Shown here in pieces: positions 12,043 to 25,111 of a stretch of DNA of 64,000 bases. The stretch is from Mangifera indica (taxonomy: Eukaryota; Streptophyta; Magnoliopsida; Sapindales; Anacardiaceae), in NCBI RefSeq assembly GCF_011075055.1, contig NC_058137.1, positions 22,491,463 to 22,555,462 on the forward strand. The letters are read 5' to 3'. Below the pieces are notes generated by a model that searched no databases, was not told the DNA's origin, and was given only the letters and a program-made list of their open reading frames with translations. The position numbers were made by a program, and so were the translations under genes. Numbering within the stretch: position 1 is the first letter of the stretch; every line of letters begins with the position of its first letter.

Positions 12043-12494
12043 ATGGCAGATGGTGAGGATATTCAGCCTCTTGTTTGTGACAATGGGACTGGAATGGTGA
12101 AGGTAAGTTTTTAAATTTTCTGAAGATTTGATGTGAGGATTTGATGCATAGAAGGTTAATTTAGTGTTTAGATTTTGATTTATCTAAAAATGTGTGTGTT
12201 GAGGCTGGATTTGCTGGAGATGATGCACCGAGGGCTGTGTTTCCAAGTATTGTGGGACGTCCTCGCCACACAGGAGTAATGGTAGGAATGGGGCAGAAAG
12301 ATGCCTACGTAGGAGATGAGGCTCAATCAAAGAGGGGTATTCTGACATTAAAATATCCAATTGAGCATGGGATTGTTAATAATTGGGATGACATGGAGAA
12401 AATCTGGCATCATACTTTTTACAATGAGCTGCGTGTGGCACCTGAGGAGCACCCGGTTCTTCTCACTGAGGCTCCTCTTAATCCCAAGGCTAAT

Positions 12495-12526
<32 letters not shown>

Positions 12527-14056
12527 TTTCAATGCTCCTGCTATGTACGTTGCTATTCAAGCTGTTCTTTCTCTGTATGCTAGTGGTCGCACAACTGGTA
12601 AGCACAACAGCAATTTCATTGTTGTTTGGTGTGATACTTGCATGGAAATTTTTGGATCGTATTGCTCATGAACATGAAGAGTCTTGAATTATAAACAGTT
12701 TTTACAATTTTATACAAGCAGGAGATCATCCAGTTTCATGCTTGATCTTTAGTAGATTAGGAAATATGCTGGTCATGATGTTGGGTGCATCAAGGATACA
12801 AATTAAGAAAACTTCTAAATGCAAGAGTGTTAAACCTGATGCATTATTACAATTTCTGATGCAAAAGTATAATTTCAATTTATGATTTCCAGAGCTCTTC
12901 CTGAACATGTAAATTTTAAACAAATTGTTGGTTATAATCCTTTCAAATTCCATTGGTAGTTGCCACATTCTTGGGAATTTGATATATAATTTCGGTGACC
13001 ATTTTATCTAATGTGAGGTGGACATTACTGCACAAGATTGTTGAAGAAGACATTCTTCTTTTTTAAACTTTTTACTTCTTGTTTAGAATACTTGATTCTA
13101 AGACCTAGTTATTACATTTGAACTTATTTTGCAAGTGAAAATGTGCCTTAAATAGCACATGTTATGATTGTGTATGCGTTTTCACTGTTTAGGTATTGTA
13201 TTGGACTCGGGAGATGGTGTGAGTCACACAGTTCCGATTTATGAAGGCTATGCCCTTCCGCATGCCATCCTCCGTCTCGATTTGGCAGGCCGTGACCTTA
13301 CTGATGCCCTTATGAAAATCTTGACTGAGCGTGGTTACTCTTTCACCACGACAGCCGAGCGGGAAATTGTGAGAGACATGAAGGAGAAACTAGCCTACAT
13401 AGCTCTTGACTATGAGCAAGAGCTAGAGACAGCAAAGACCAGCTCTTCTGTGGAGAAGAGCTATGAACTACCTGACGGACAGGTCATCACCATCGGGGCT
13501 GAACGCTTCCGGTGTCCTGAAGTCCTCTTCCAACCATCCATGATTGGAATGGAAGCTGCTGGCATTCACGAAGCCACATACAACTCTATCATGAAGTGTG
13601 ATGTCGATATAAGGAAGGATCTCTACGGTAACATTGTACTCAGTGGTGGCACCACTATGTTCCCAGGGATTGCTGATAGAATGAGCAAGGAGATCACAGC
13701 ATTAGCCCCAAGTAGCATGAAGATCAAGGTGGTTGCACCGCCAGAGAGGAAATATAGTGTCTGGATTGGAGGCTCCATTTTGGCTTCCCTCAGCACCTTC
13801 CAGCAGGTATAATATCTAATACTCAGTTTCTAAACTCATGTTGACAGCGTTGACCCGAATGGATGAGAGTAGAGTAATTTTTGCAATAATCGTTCATATT
13901 TATACGTGCCTGCCAAATTTTTTGGTTTCGAAATTAATTCTTATATCAATTATCCTTGATTGGAACTGTTGGTTCTTTTGCTGAGTGCAGATGTGGATTG
14001 CAAAGGCAGAATATGACGAGTCAGGACCTTCAATTGTCCACAGAAAATGCTTCTAA
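12043..14056 (+). CDS. ACT: Actin
   Basis: Four coding exons, 12043-12102, 12204-12597, 13193-13806 and 13991-14056, give 377 residues, exactly the plant actin length, with no lesion. The protein starts [20 protein letters not shown] and continues [20 protein letters not shown]. It keeps the nucleotide-binding loops ([19 protein letters not shown]) and ends [11 protein letters not shown]. All three coding introns sit at the conserved plant positions: after codon 20, within Gly at codon 152, and after Gln at 355-356. Actin polymerises into cytoplasmic filaments for trafficking, tip growth and division. The gene context recalls the Arabidopsis actin loci next to NUDT23/DnaJ on chromosome 2 and next to FAD2 on chromosome 3. 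The exact actin subclass is not decidable here. Confidence 0.97.
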
Positions 14057-14139
14057 TTGCAGGAAGAGAAGATGCCATTGTATGAAGGACAGCCTTCTAC
14101 TTAAATTGGATGCGGATTTTTTTTTTTTTCTTTTTTGAG

Positions 14140-15709
14140 TATTTTATTTCTTTTTTCTTAACCATTTTGTCCCTTTTCTTCTTTTTTAATTTTAATTTTT
14201 GGTGTTTTTTTTTCTGCTGATGCTGAGTATGGGGAAGATTAAATTATTTTACAATACCATTTGGAAAGTACAGAAAAGAAAAAAAAAAAAGTAATATATT
14301 GTTGCTATATGATTCGGGGTTGATTTTAGGATTCTTTTCACATTTATTTTATGGTCAAATGAATACTATCTCATCCTAACTTTGATAAACTACAATTTCT
14401 TCTGTTCCATTTTTTATTTTTATTTCTTCTTTTTCAACCTTTGTAATTTGCACCTTATAATCAAAATCTCATGATCCATTTTCTTCAACTAAATATTGCC
14501 TGTTTTGTTTCATCATATTGGCTACATCTACCTTTAAACCGCAAATCAAAGCTATTGCCAGGGATGTGAGATGGTAGTGGCAGCGGTGGTAGCCGGTTGG
14601 AAAGAAGAGAAGAGGATGAGAGAGGAGAGAAAGGAAGAAAAAATTGTTTTCGTATTGTATAAACCTGTCTAATTAGGATTCCGGAAAATTTACTTTCGAA
14701 ATTATATAAAAAAATTGTTTCAGTTTTGACTCACTTCCACTTGCGGTTGAACCATTGGAATTGTGTTAGTTTGTGGTTAAGCCACTGGTCAAGGCGGGCC
14801 AGATGTCAAAGTTGGCTATAAATGAGAGACTGGACATGTCCCTGGTGCACCGCCCAACTCGCAAAATACCCCCTGTTCCCACTAGTTGCATCGATTAACC
14901 ACACGATGATTGTTCCCCATTTTAACTAGGGGTGTCTGACCGTCGTCAAGATTAAACATCTTGTCATGGAAGACCCCAATCCTCCATGTATTCTTGACAT
15001 TTATTTGCTTTTCTTTTGATTTTAACATATTTTCCACTTTTTTCTTGTGAGAGATCACTTTTCATTTCCGCTGTGGTTTGGCTATGAACGTAGGAATGAT
15101 GTGGGGGCAACAATCCTTGGGATGTGATGTGACATGGCTTCCACGGGGGATCAAGGCAATAGACTGTTTTATGGATATTTAAAAAGAATACTTGATAGTT
15201 CTATTCCATAGATAAGTATAAATCTAGACTAGTTGCTAAAATATTTAGCTAAAAGGAAAATTAATCTGAAGCAGTTTTACAGAGTGACATTGGATTATGA
15301 TTCTAAGACAAATTAATCTGAAGAGAATGATGAAGCTCATGCCATGTTAAGTTTATATATATATAAATGGTTTGATTTTTTGGTCAAATATGGGGATAGT
15401 AAAAGATGTTAAATTATATCTAAGAATTTTAGTATGAAAGATTTAGATTAAGCTACTATTATTATCATACTAGCTATGAGATTTGAATAAAACTATAGAA
15501 AGAATTTCATTGGATTAACAAGGTTATTTTAGTCATTTTATATGTGTTACAAGTGATGCGGTGTAGTTGGCTTACGTTGAATAAGGTAGAACAACTCATT
15601 TTCACAGTTATAAAAAAATTATTTGATGATTTTCAAATCAAAATTCTTTATAAAGATACCTCGATTTTATATTATATTATATTATTTTCTTCCCGACTTT
15701 CATATTGGA
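14140..15709. other. Actin 3' region and intergenic DNA
   Basis: T-rich 3' UTR sequence follows the actin stop. The remainder has no recognisable gene. Confidence 0.35.
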
Positions 15710-15718
15710 TTATCAAAA

Positions 15719-16543
15719 GGCCAAACAACTATTTTCCACCCAAAGTATGCTGCAATCTCAAGTTTCCACTTTTTAACTATGGAAACACCAAACACTTACC
15801 TATGGTCGGTTAAATTTAACAAAATCCTAACGGTGGTAAGGGTAAAATTGTTATTTTTTCTATAATATTAAAAATAAACTAAAATAGAATATACTTTTGC
15901 CCCTCTAAACTTTAAAAACTAAAATTTTCTCCCAGCCTAAGTTTTAAAAAATCGCAATTTCGTCCTAGGGTTTCGTTTTGAAATCTCCGTCGACATCTCC
16001 GGCTCTATTGCCGACAGCCTCTCCCTCCCGAAGCATCTTCTCCTTCTGGCGATCTCTTTCCTCTCATTTGGATGTTCGATCGACGTCGAAGAAGCTGTGG
16101 AAGGCGAGATGTTAGTTTTTAAACTTTTAGGGAAGGCGAGATGACTCGTCGTCCTCTGGGAAGACGAGTCGTCTTCTGGGAAGACGAGTCGTCTTCATCG
16201 TCTTCCCAGACGACATCTCTCTGTGCTGGATGGGTTGGGGTGGAGTTGACGGGGGCCGTCGGTGGAAGAGAAACCGTCGGGAGGGGAAGACGGTTGGCGA
16301 TGGCGTCGGAGAAAGTGAAAGGGTTTAGAAATAAACCCTAGGAGGGGAATGATATCTTTTCAAACTTAGTTTATGGAAAAAATGTTAGTTTTTAAACTTT
16401 TAGGAAGGAAAATGAGAATAAATTTACCACCGTTATAGTTTTGTTAAATTTAATCGATCATGGGTGGGTGTTTGATGTTTCCATTGTTAAAGGGTAGAAA
16501 CTTGAGATTGCAGCATACTTTGGGTGGGAATAGTCGTTTGGCC
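15719..16543. mobile_element. Mutator-like non-autonomous element C (825 bp, long TIRs, perfect 9-bp TSD)
   Basis: The terminal inverted repeats of about 120 bp start GGCCAAACAACTATTTTCC on the left and GGCCAAACGACTATTCCC (reverse complement) on the right, and include CACCCAAAGTATGCTGCAAT on both sides. TTATCAAAA at 15710-15718 is repeated exactly at 16544-16552. Long TIRs with a 9-bp duplication are diagnostic of Mutator-like elements. The interior is GC-richer, with repeated GACGACTCGTC/GAAGACGAGTC words. A 66-codon ORF (16141-16341) inside it resembles nothing I recognise and there is no transposase. This is the best-preserved member of the family. Confidence 0.92.
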
Positions 16544-16649
16544 TTATCAAAATTCAGTCCCAAACGCCTAAGTGTTGCCATTCAAGGCTTCACTTAGAGA
16601 AATTTTTGTTTATTCTACAAAGTTAGGGCAAGCAGGAAACCTTTTGTCT

Positions 16650-17450
16650 ATGTGTTTTTGAGATTTTATTAATGTTGGTTATGGATAATGAATGATTGAA
16701 TTGTTATAGACAATATTAGATCACATAAGAATTGTGATTTTATATGGTTAAATATTGATTCAGATATGGGAAAAAATGAATTGTATATATAATAAGAAAT
16801 GTTAAATTCAACTCCTAAACCATAAGGGTTACATCTCAATAGACTATAGTTAGAAAAATTTTAAAAAATTATAGATTAATATTTCTAATGACTAGAACAC
16901 CCTGTTTCATTTGATCGTTTCATAGGAGAAACACCTATTCCAATCAAGCATAAGGGAATAATCTTTCCAAATATAGAATACCCATTCCTAAGATTAAAGA
17001 TATATCAAGGACTTTGCAGCTATTTAAGAACAATGTCTAATTTCTATGTGATATATATGCATGAGATACGAGCATTTGAGCCATAAGTAATAAGAAATGA
17101 TAGTTTAATGATGTAAAAGCATAATTCAAGCCAAATGAGTATAGCAACGGGGACTTGAGCATGGTTAAATAAAATATGAAAATATATTCAATTTAAGCAT
17201 GAGATGATTTAGTTGTATACATATAACATATTTTCCCAAAACCTTCAAGGTGTTTGAGTTTTTATGAGAGATTCTTTCCTGTAGCCGTATGTGCAAAACT
17301 CGATCCTATGAATTTTAAACATTTTTTGCAAGGTTCAATGGGTAGAAAATATTCATATTATATGATTCATTAAACATCATCGGTAATATAAACATATTCA
17401 AGAAAATGTATACTTCTACTCATCCCTATCAAAGAGTGCTTGTTATATGA
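16650..17450 (+). repeat. Diverged copy of the LTR sequence found in POLD2 intron 5
   Basis: Words such as GAAACACCTATTCCA, GCATGAGATACGAGCAT and GAGAGATTCTT occur in the same order as around 28300-28760. It looks like an old fragment of the same long LTR. No ends or duplication were found. It lies just 3' of the PP2C pseudogene. Confidence 0.45.
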
Positions 17451-17716
17451 TGTTAAGGAAAGGTGTTTTGTCTCGAACGAGTTCAATTTAATAATTCTCT
17501 TACAAGGTAGTAGTCACTTATACCCATAAAAGTTGTCATAAGATAGGGATTGTCAAAATCCAATTACTATCTAAAAACTCTCATGAGAATCGAAATAGAG
17601 TACAAGGACATTAAATGCTAACCCCAATAAAAACCAAAGATAACATAATCCTTAATCAATGAACCAATTTTTACAACATAATCCCCAATGTAAGTAAATT
17701 TATGATGCAAAAACAT

Positions 17717-19547
17717 TTAATAGATATAGGACCTTGCGATTGCGTCAAGCCCCTGGAGAATGTTAAAGTTTGAAGGTCCAACAGTGTCAATGAATCCTCG
17801 CATAGACAGCTCCGGTATGGAGATCATCTTATCCGGTAAATCATGGTCTATGAAGATGACAACCACTGTGATATCATCATGGAAAAACGTCTAACTCCCT
17901 TTTCAACCTTCCTTGGATCCTCATACCTCATCTCCCTTTTCCTCGCTGCTATGTTTAAGGCTGTTTTAACAAGTCTTTTGGCAACTCCCTAGCATTTTAG
18001 GAAAGAAATGTAGAGAAATTAAATGAACGGATTGACTATAAAGTGAAATGCGAACAAGATGCATTGAAAGATCATACATCTTGTGGATTATTATGAACGA
18101 TCTCAACTGCCTCCTGATTTGTCAAGTTCTCGCACAGCCCGTCAGATGCAAAAATGAGAAACCTATCATTTGGCTGCAAAACACGTGTGCAAACGGATGG
18201 TTCTGCCATCAGCACAGGCCAACGGATTGGCTCTGGTAGGTGGAACCTTGGAAACGAGGGATCAAGAGAAAACTCTGTTGCTTCAAGTATGCATCACCAA
18301 TAGATCTAGATACCTAATATCAAGGCATAAGCATACAGAAAAGAAAACAGAGAAGACAATCAAAATTCTTGACATTCTTCAGGAAAGGAAACCTAACTGA
18401 CCACCAAATCAAGGACATTGAAAGCAACAAATCTGCTGATGTAGCATGCATGCAATTGATATATAAAATAAAAGTCAATTACCAAAACCTATATAATACT
18501 AAAGGTTGAGTTTGATGTAATTTTATAGACATAGATGAAAAAGAAGGGTTGAGCTCATGCTATGTTGCCACTAATTTTAACAGCTAGAAAGTCCACAACT
18601 GCTCATACTGCTGACCATGGTCAGGTAAGTGTTCTCAAACTTCGTTAGTTTCATGAAATATATGAGCTTCAAATTTGGTGATAACAAGAATTTTCATGAC
18701 AAAAGTTCTGGAGTGGTTACTTGGACACTCCCTAAACTATTATAGAGAGATATGGCAGCAAAAGCCAATGGACCCTGCTGCAGGAACAAGTATGTATAGC
18801 TAATAATTTCAGCAAGATTCAACACCCTCAGTGCTACCTTGGAACGTGATAGGCAATAACCTTCTGTATAAAGTGATTAATGATTATCATAATACAAAAG
18901 CTCTAGATGACAGGTTCCGGGTAATATTAGCAATGACACTTTGATCTGCTCAGGGTAAATGACTGTGCCAAAAAAACCATATCCATGAAATCATTAACGA
19001 TGGCCTGTATGACCCCAATAAGCCTTAATAAGGGCTAGCCTCAGTTATGCGAAATGTCTCTCATAAAAAAAAATGCATTAGCCTATATTTGACGACACAA
19101 TTTCACACAGATATGCACACACAAGAGAGAGGATGATGAGCACAATCTGATAATGAAAGTTTTAAAATGCGAAAGTCCAAGGGGCATCTTTCCTGAAACC
19201 ATAAGCTGTTTCATGTTCAATATTTGAATGAAATCATGAAAATAAGATGCAAAGGGGTAGCAAGCATATTTGCTAAACTTACTATTTCATGTTATTTGCT
19301 TGAATGACTTCTAGAAAATGAGATGCAGAAATATAAAAACCCCTGATCTTGAATGGCTTTATTGGTATATTAATCAGCCAAGATTCACCCAATCTCGCAA
19401 TAATAATTAATACAAAAATTTTGCATTAAAGCCTTTAATTTTTCCCATTTTTATCTTGAACCATATTAAGTACAGAAGCCAAAAAAAAGGCAACTAAGAG
19501 TTTCATAATTTTCTATTATGCCTAAAGGCTGGTCCATATGTACACTA

Positions 19548-19589
<42 letters not shown>

Positions 19590-21176
19590 GCAATAGAACT
19601 CAAAAATTGAGAAGAATCTAGGTGACAGTAGTAAAAATTAGAAGCAAACCTGAATTATGCCTTTGATACGCCATACTCCATGCTTCATAACTACAATATG
19701 CGAGTCATCAGGATGCAATGACTTGAGTTCTTTTTTGACTCCTCCATACTTGCATTATGATCCCTTGTTGATTGTTCGGCAACTATCTTGTTCGATCTAT
19801 TTAAAAAACCAATTACAGCTTGAGAATCACCCACGTTAGCAACATATAATGTCCCCCTCCAGATAACTCCAACTAGACAACCAGACCCTATTGCTGCAAT
19901 TAATGGTTTTACGCCACATGTCCTATGCACGAGTAAGAAACCCATCCTCGGTTGCAGAAAAAGCACTTCTAAGAATATCCTCAGAAATGGCACCATTACC
20001 TCGAGCAAGCCATGTTGAATAATCACAAGATGCAGCTAATTGCTTATAAGATAACAAAGAAGGCAAAGGATGGTGATGTCCACAGACGTATCCAATGATG
20101 CATAGTACTTAATAACAAGTAAGAACTTAATCCAACCTATCTAAATTAACATGAAAATCCTTCTTTATCATTTTAAATTTAGGTGGTGAACAAACCACAC
20201 ACTACAGAATATTGTGGATATGCGAAGTATTCATGCATTTATAGAGTTTTATCACTTTAATTATTTAGCAATTAATTCAGCGATACAAAACCACTTTTTT
20301 CTTTTTTCTCCGATTAATTTGTTCACTGAACATATAATACATCATAAGAATTGGATGGATCTTACTCAACAATTGAATTCATCTATGCAATGAAGGTAAG
20401 AAACCCAGAATAGGATATGTGAAACAGACAACATTTAAAGGAAATTTTATAACTTGGAGACAAAATCAAATGCCCAATTTCCAAAATCGACTTATAGCTC
20501 TTCGAATATTGACCATAAATTCCATCTGCACCCAATAAACAAACAACAAGAGATATCCACTAAAAACAAGATGTTCCATTTCCATTAAATAAGATATTCA
20601 AACCAAAGCCAAATCTAAATGACATCGCACTATTTGTCTAGCATACACTAACCAAGAAGATTCAAGACAAAACAAACAGACAACAACATCATCACTTCAC
20701 ATACCATCAAAATTTTCCCCTAAACATAGTATTTCAGTGTGTGAACACAATACAAAAAAGCTTAAAATTTCACCCATGAACACCAGATTTTTTTTTTTCA
20801 ATTGACAAACAACCGAAATGGAAAAGCAAAGTTAAAGGAAAGAGAATCACTAACTCATCAAATGAAGAAATAAATGGTCACAAATGAACCTAGAGGCCTC
20901 AGGTCCACCATGGCCATCATATACTCCAACAAAGGTGGTATCTCTTCCAATCTCAACCTGGCTATGATCCTCATTAACTTCATTGGCTTGAGCCACAGCA
21001 AAAGACAAGTCGCCATAAGAGGGTTTCTCCAAGTCCTTGAACCAAAGAAGATTATCTCGAATAACAGAATCAGAGAAATCAAACTCATTATGATTAAGAT
21101 CATCCTTGTTCATACGGGCACATCTCCGGACCGGTCTCCAACAAGCCAGAGCTATCCTTGGCAGCCACGACAACAT
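17717..21176 (-). pseudogene. Protein phosphatase 2C (clade D type) pseudogene with four frame breaks
   Basis: Minus-strand pieces keep the family's exon order: 21176-20855 (MLSWLPRIALACWRPVRR... TFVGVYDGHGGPEASRF), 20035-19650 (ISEDILRSAF... VANVGDSQAVIG... IKGIIQ), 18313-18078 (VSRSIGDAYLK... IFASDGLCENLTNQEA) and 17988-17717 (GVAKRLVKTAL... DTVGPSNFN, stop). Plant clade-D PP2Cs are Mg/Mn-dependent Ser/Thr phosphatases of about 380-390 residues; the metal-binding DGHGG and DDIT regions are recognisable. The reading frame breaks near 19926-19935 (about -2, followed at once by TAG at 19923-19925), 19738-19744 (-1), 18273-18281 (-1) and 17881-17888 (-1). The conserved SDGLWE Trp is also Cys. 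Splice borders survive, so this is an unprocessed pseudogene. Because neighbouring genes are indel-free, sequencing error is an unlikely cause. Confidence 0.85.
19554..19586. repeat. (GT)n microsatellite
   Basis: An uninterrupted GT dinucleotide run lies in intron 2 of the PP2C pseudogene. Confidence 0.95.
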
Positions 21177-21199
21177 CCCTCATTTCAAATTATATCAAT

Positions 21200-22840
21200 A
21201 CTTTCTTGTTAAAGATTGAAATTCAAACAAAAGGGCTGAAAAAAGATTGACAAATTAGCCAAGAGTGTAGAGAAAAAGCTTGAAAATTTAACAAAAGGGT
21301 AGCGAAAAGATTGAAAATTTAAGCAAATGTTGGTAAACTAAAAATTAGAGATTTTCATGATGGTGAGTGATGGATCAAAGTGGAGAAACACAAAGAGACT
21401 GAAAGAAAGTGAAAAAACGACAGTTGAGGAGACAAACGAAACAAGTGAAAGGTCAAAGTAATGATGAAGAAAACGAAAGGTGAAAGATTAACAGATCAAG
21501 GTGTAAAAATGAAACTTTTGGTGAGAATCGGGGAGATTTTAACTATGGCATTTGAAAATATAAATCTCAACCAAAAGGGGTTTTAGGATGTGGAGAAATA
21601 ATTTCATTTTCGATTTAGGATTGCTAAACCATTAGTGAAATCATATCACATCCCCCAAAATGCAAGATTTATTAATTTATTATTAGATAATATTAATTAA
21701 TACCCTTCATATTTTATAAGTTTTATCAATATAAATAATTTTAAATTAATAATAAATTAATATTTAATCATATAATAATATAATTGTAATTCAAAACTTT
21801 TTGTTCACTCTACCAAAGTTGATGATTAGCCCTATCTGAGTATAGTATAAAATTCAACCATCTCATAACCTGTTACTTCTCTTTATCCTTTCTTCTTGAG
21901 GTCCCATGGAAGGTCGATTATTTTTACTATCCAGGTGAGGCTCTTCAAGACCTCTTACTCCCCTTTTGAACATTGGACTTGTCTTTCCAATCATTGATAA
22001 AAGCTCATTTGAGATAAAACTAATAACAAATAGAGGAATTTTTGTTCTTTTTTAGGGTGGGAAGGAGGAGCCCTATTAATGTTAAATTGATAAATCAATG
22101 AAAGACCCAACCTTGAATCAAAAGACCTTCTTTTAGCCTATTAATCTTCCTACATTATCCTTCTAATTAATATGTTTATTGTACCAACTTATATGTTTCT
22201 TTCCTTCAGGTAATCCTTCAACATATAATAGTAAGATGTGTATCTCTGATTGATTAAAAACATTATATCAATTGATTATCTTTCTACCCCGTAATTTCTT
22301 TTCTTTCTCAATATTACTGTTGAGTCGGATAGGAAATCTTATATATTCAAATCAAAAATATATATACATAACAACATTGTTCTTATTATATATGTCATGT
22401 AATTACAATAAAAAATAAAAGTTTAACCCCCGCATAAAATCATTTCTTATCAGACGGTTCTAATTTATAACAAAAATTTGATTTGATATATATGTTTTTG
22501 ACAAATTTCACTTCTCAAAAGTGATACTTTTATCTTTGCTATGTATATATATTTTTTCCGAACGTCTGGATAATGTGTATAGATTATTTTGGTTTGAAAA
22601 TAGGTTTTGTTTTAGTGTTATATAACCTACTATAATATCAACAATTAAACTTATAATAAGAAACCATAGGATAATATATATAAACCATGATTTTAACTTT
22701 CTAATACGAAGGATTAAGACTTTGATTTATTTCTTAAGAATTACAAACAATAATGTTAATCAAAATTAATTTCATGTAAATTAAATATACCGAAAAATAA
22801 AAAAATAATCCTTTTGATATCCATAACATATGCAAACACC
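21200..22840. other. Intergenic AT-rich DNA
   Basis: No gene is recognised. It holds the PP2C upstream region and long AT-rich stretches. Confidence 0.35.
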
Positions 22841-22844
22841 TCAA

Positions 22845-23404
22845 CTAAACGACATCGTTCAGCAAACGCCTATGCCGATTATAATGCTTTTCCATGAAAA
22901 CCTTCACAGCTCCTTCAACAGTTCTTTGCCACGTCTGCAGTCACAAAATTATAATTCAATTACACCAATAATTTAATTTAATTTAGTTAATTCTAATAAT
23001 TAGGCGATATTTGCAATCCAATGGAAAGCTATTAAAAAGACAAAAACAACCGCATGGCTAACCTTCTCAATGGTTCCCAGAAGCGACTTGTTCTTGAAAT
23101 CTCTACCTCTGAGCACTGGCGACCTCCCGATCCCGAGCTGCCGAAGCAATGAAGACCTTCTCGTAGCAGCCGGAGGAAGAAGCCATTTCCTTTCCACTAA
23201 ACTTCCGTTACCATTGAAGCTTTCACAGAACTCACTTTCTCTTCTTCTTGCGCCTCGCTTTCGCCTTTTAGACAACCTCACGAGCTCCTTCTTCGCCTTC
23301 CCTTCATCCTCTACTTCAGCGAACTTCCTCAGTAACTCATCTGAGGACTTTTTGGTCACATGTTGAACTTTATTGGCAGCAGCAGGAGGGGAAGAAGAAT
23401 CCAT
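22845..23404 (-). CDS. Small basic plant-specific protein of unknown function
   Basis: Two exons, 23404-23063 and 22934-22845, join in phase 0 (AAG before GTTAGC; acceptor TCTGCAG) and encode 143 residues. The protein starts MDSSSPPAAANKVQHVTKKS. It has a Lys/Arg cluster (LSKRRKRGARRRESEF) that could be a nuclear signal, and ends KSLLGTIEK-TWQRTVEGAVKVFMEKHYNRH. I recognise the KSSDELLRKFAE, LLRQLGIGRS and VEGA.KVFMEKHYNRHRRL blocks as conserved in an uncharacterised dicot family, but know no function. Its position next to POLD2 matches the Arabidopsis locus At2g42110, if my recollection of that order is right. There is no domain, signal peptide or membrane segment. Confidence 0.8.
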
Positions 23405-23419
23405 TTTGGAGAGAGATTG

Positions 23420-25100
23420 AATGAGGGAGAAGAGAAATTTGGAAGAAGAATTTATGTAAGGGTTTAATTTGTTGGGTAGTGAAGAATGGACCGTTGGCGA
23501 GGGACGGTGGTGAATTATTAATTTAAATTATGGACTGAGAAATATAGCCGTTAAAGGAAACAGGGCTTGAGCAGGGTTAAGAATGTAAGAATATAGAAGT
23601 TGGCATGTGAGTTTGCCCAAAACAAAGAAGAAGAATAATTCGGTGAATGAGAGGCTCCCCGACAACAGTGTTGGCCAAAATTTTGGATTTAGTTTATTAG
23701 ATTTTTTTTAAAGCTTGATTCAAGGAATTATGCGTTAGCATCCAATAAAAACGTGACACGTAAACTCATTTCCAATGGTTTGTTGTCCTGTCCTATCAAG
23801 AAGCCAGACTATTGCAGGTTATGCGGATTGCACATGTAAGTCAACACAATATGACACGGTTAATTAAAAAATATAAATTAATTAAAAATTAAAAAAATAA
23901 TTTAACAAATTGATTCGGAAAAAGGGTCCAAAAAACATAGTCTAGAGGAGTCCAGATTGTGTCACAAACCTACTCATTCTTATAATTCACTCGAACTTAT
24001 AAGATTTGTCAATTAACGAGAAACCGCATTAGATTTGATCTAATATGACAGGCTATCGTGTGAAACTATTACATAAAAAAGAATCGAGTCTATCATTCTC
24101 GGATGACACTACATTAATTTGTAGTCAATGTTGAACCAAGTATGAACTAATAATTAATCAAATTTTACTTACCCAAAAAAAGTCAATTGGGGTTTAATTT
24201 CAATATAATTTTTTCTCTTCAAGCTTAAGATAAGATAATAGTCTTCCATTCAGTGGCATCTGATTGATGAAGAATTGCAAACTTAAAACATGCGAAAGTT
24301 TTCAGTTTGTGCTGAGCCTGCAATAGGTACTGAGATAAGGCAATGCTACCCTCATCTCATCCATCATGCAATGGCAAAACTAGGAAATTGCCTTTTTGGA
24401 GGTCTAGAAAGAGGGGTCAAAGTGTAGAATTTAAAAATAAGAAACAACATATAAATAAAATCTTAGCTTTTTTTTTTTTTTTTTTTGGGTCCACCACTGT
24501 CCAAATGGTCCAACCTCGTCTGAGACAATGACTCAAAAGCAGATGTGAGATGTAATGTTACAGTCAATACCGGTATAAGTTGGTACAAGGATGTGACCCC
24601 GTACTTAAGGATTTAAAGTTTATGCTACCCAAAAAGGCAAGTTGGTTACTTCTTCATTCTTTTCCTGCAGAGTTGGGAGATAGAAATCATCAAAGAACTT
24701 GAACACCAACCTATGGTTCAATTAAGAACAGTCTAGATCAAATATGACCACCGGTGAAACTCAAGATGGCATTTAAAACATAAACACAGCTAAACAAGAA
24801 AGTTGGTAGAGTTATGGTTTCAGCATTCTGTAGTCCTGATCATTTACTACAATCCTTGCTGATTTGGAAAGAACTTAACAGCATTTTGATGTTGTCAACC
24901 TAATCCAACTTCTTCTTCCCAGGTATTTTAAACCAAATCTGATAAGTTCTGTTTAAACTTACAATGTCTTGACGTTTGTTTTTAACAATCCAGAAGTCTT
25001 CTGAACTTGCTTAGTGAACTAACGCTTCAAACTATGACTCTAAACAGAAGATTACAAATGTGACTTTTGCCGTCCACAACATTAATAGAAAGTTAAATTG
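23420..25100. other. Intergenic DNA between the small gene and POLD2
   Basis: No gene is recognised. Short poly-A/T runs and unassignable low-complexity sequence are present. Confidence 0.35.
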
Positions 25101-25111
25101 CATACCATGAA

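Noticed and set aside
16141..16341. 66-codon ORF with a GC-rich start
   Set aside because: It is inside MULE element C and made of GACGAGTC repeats; there is no recognisable domain.
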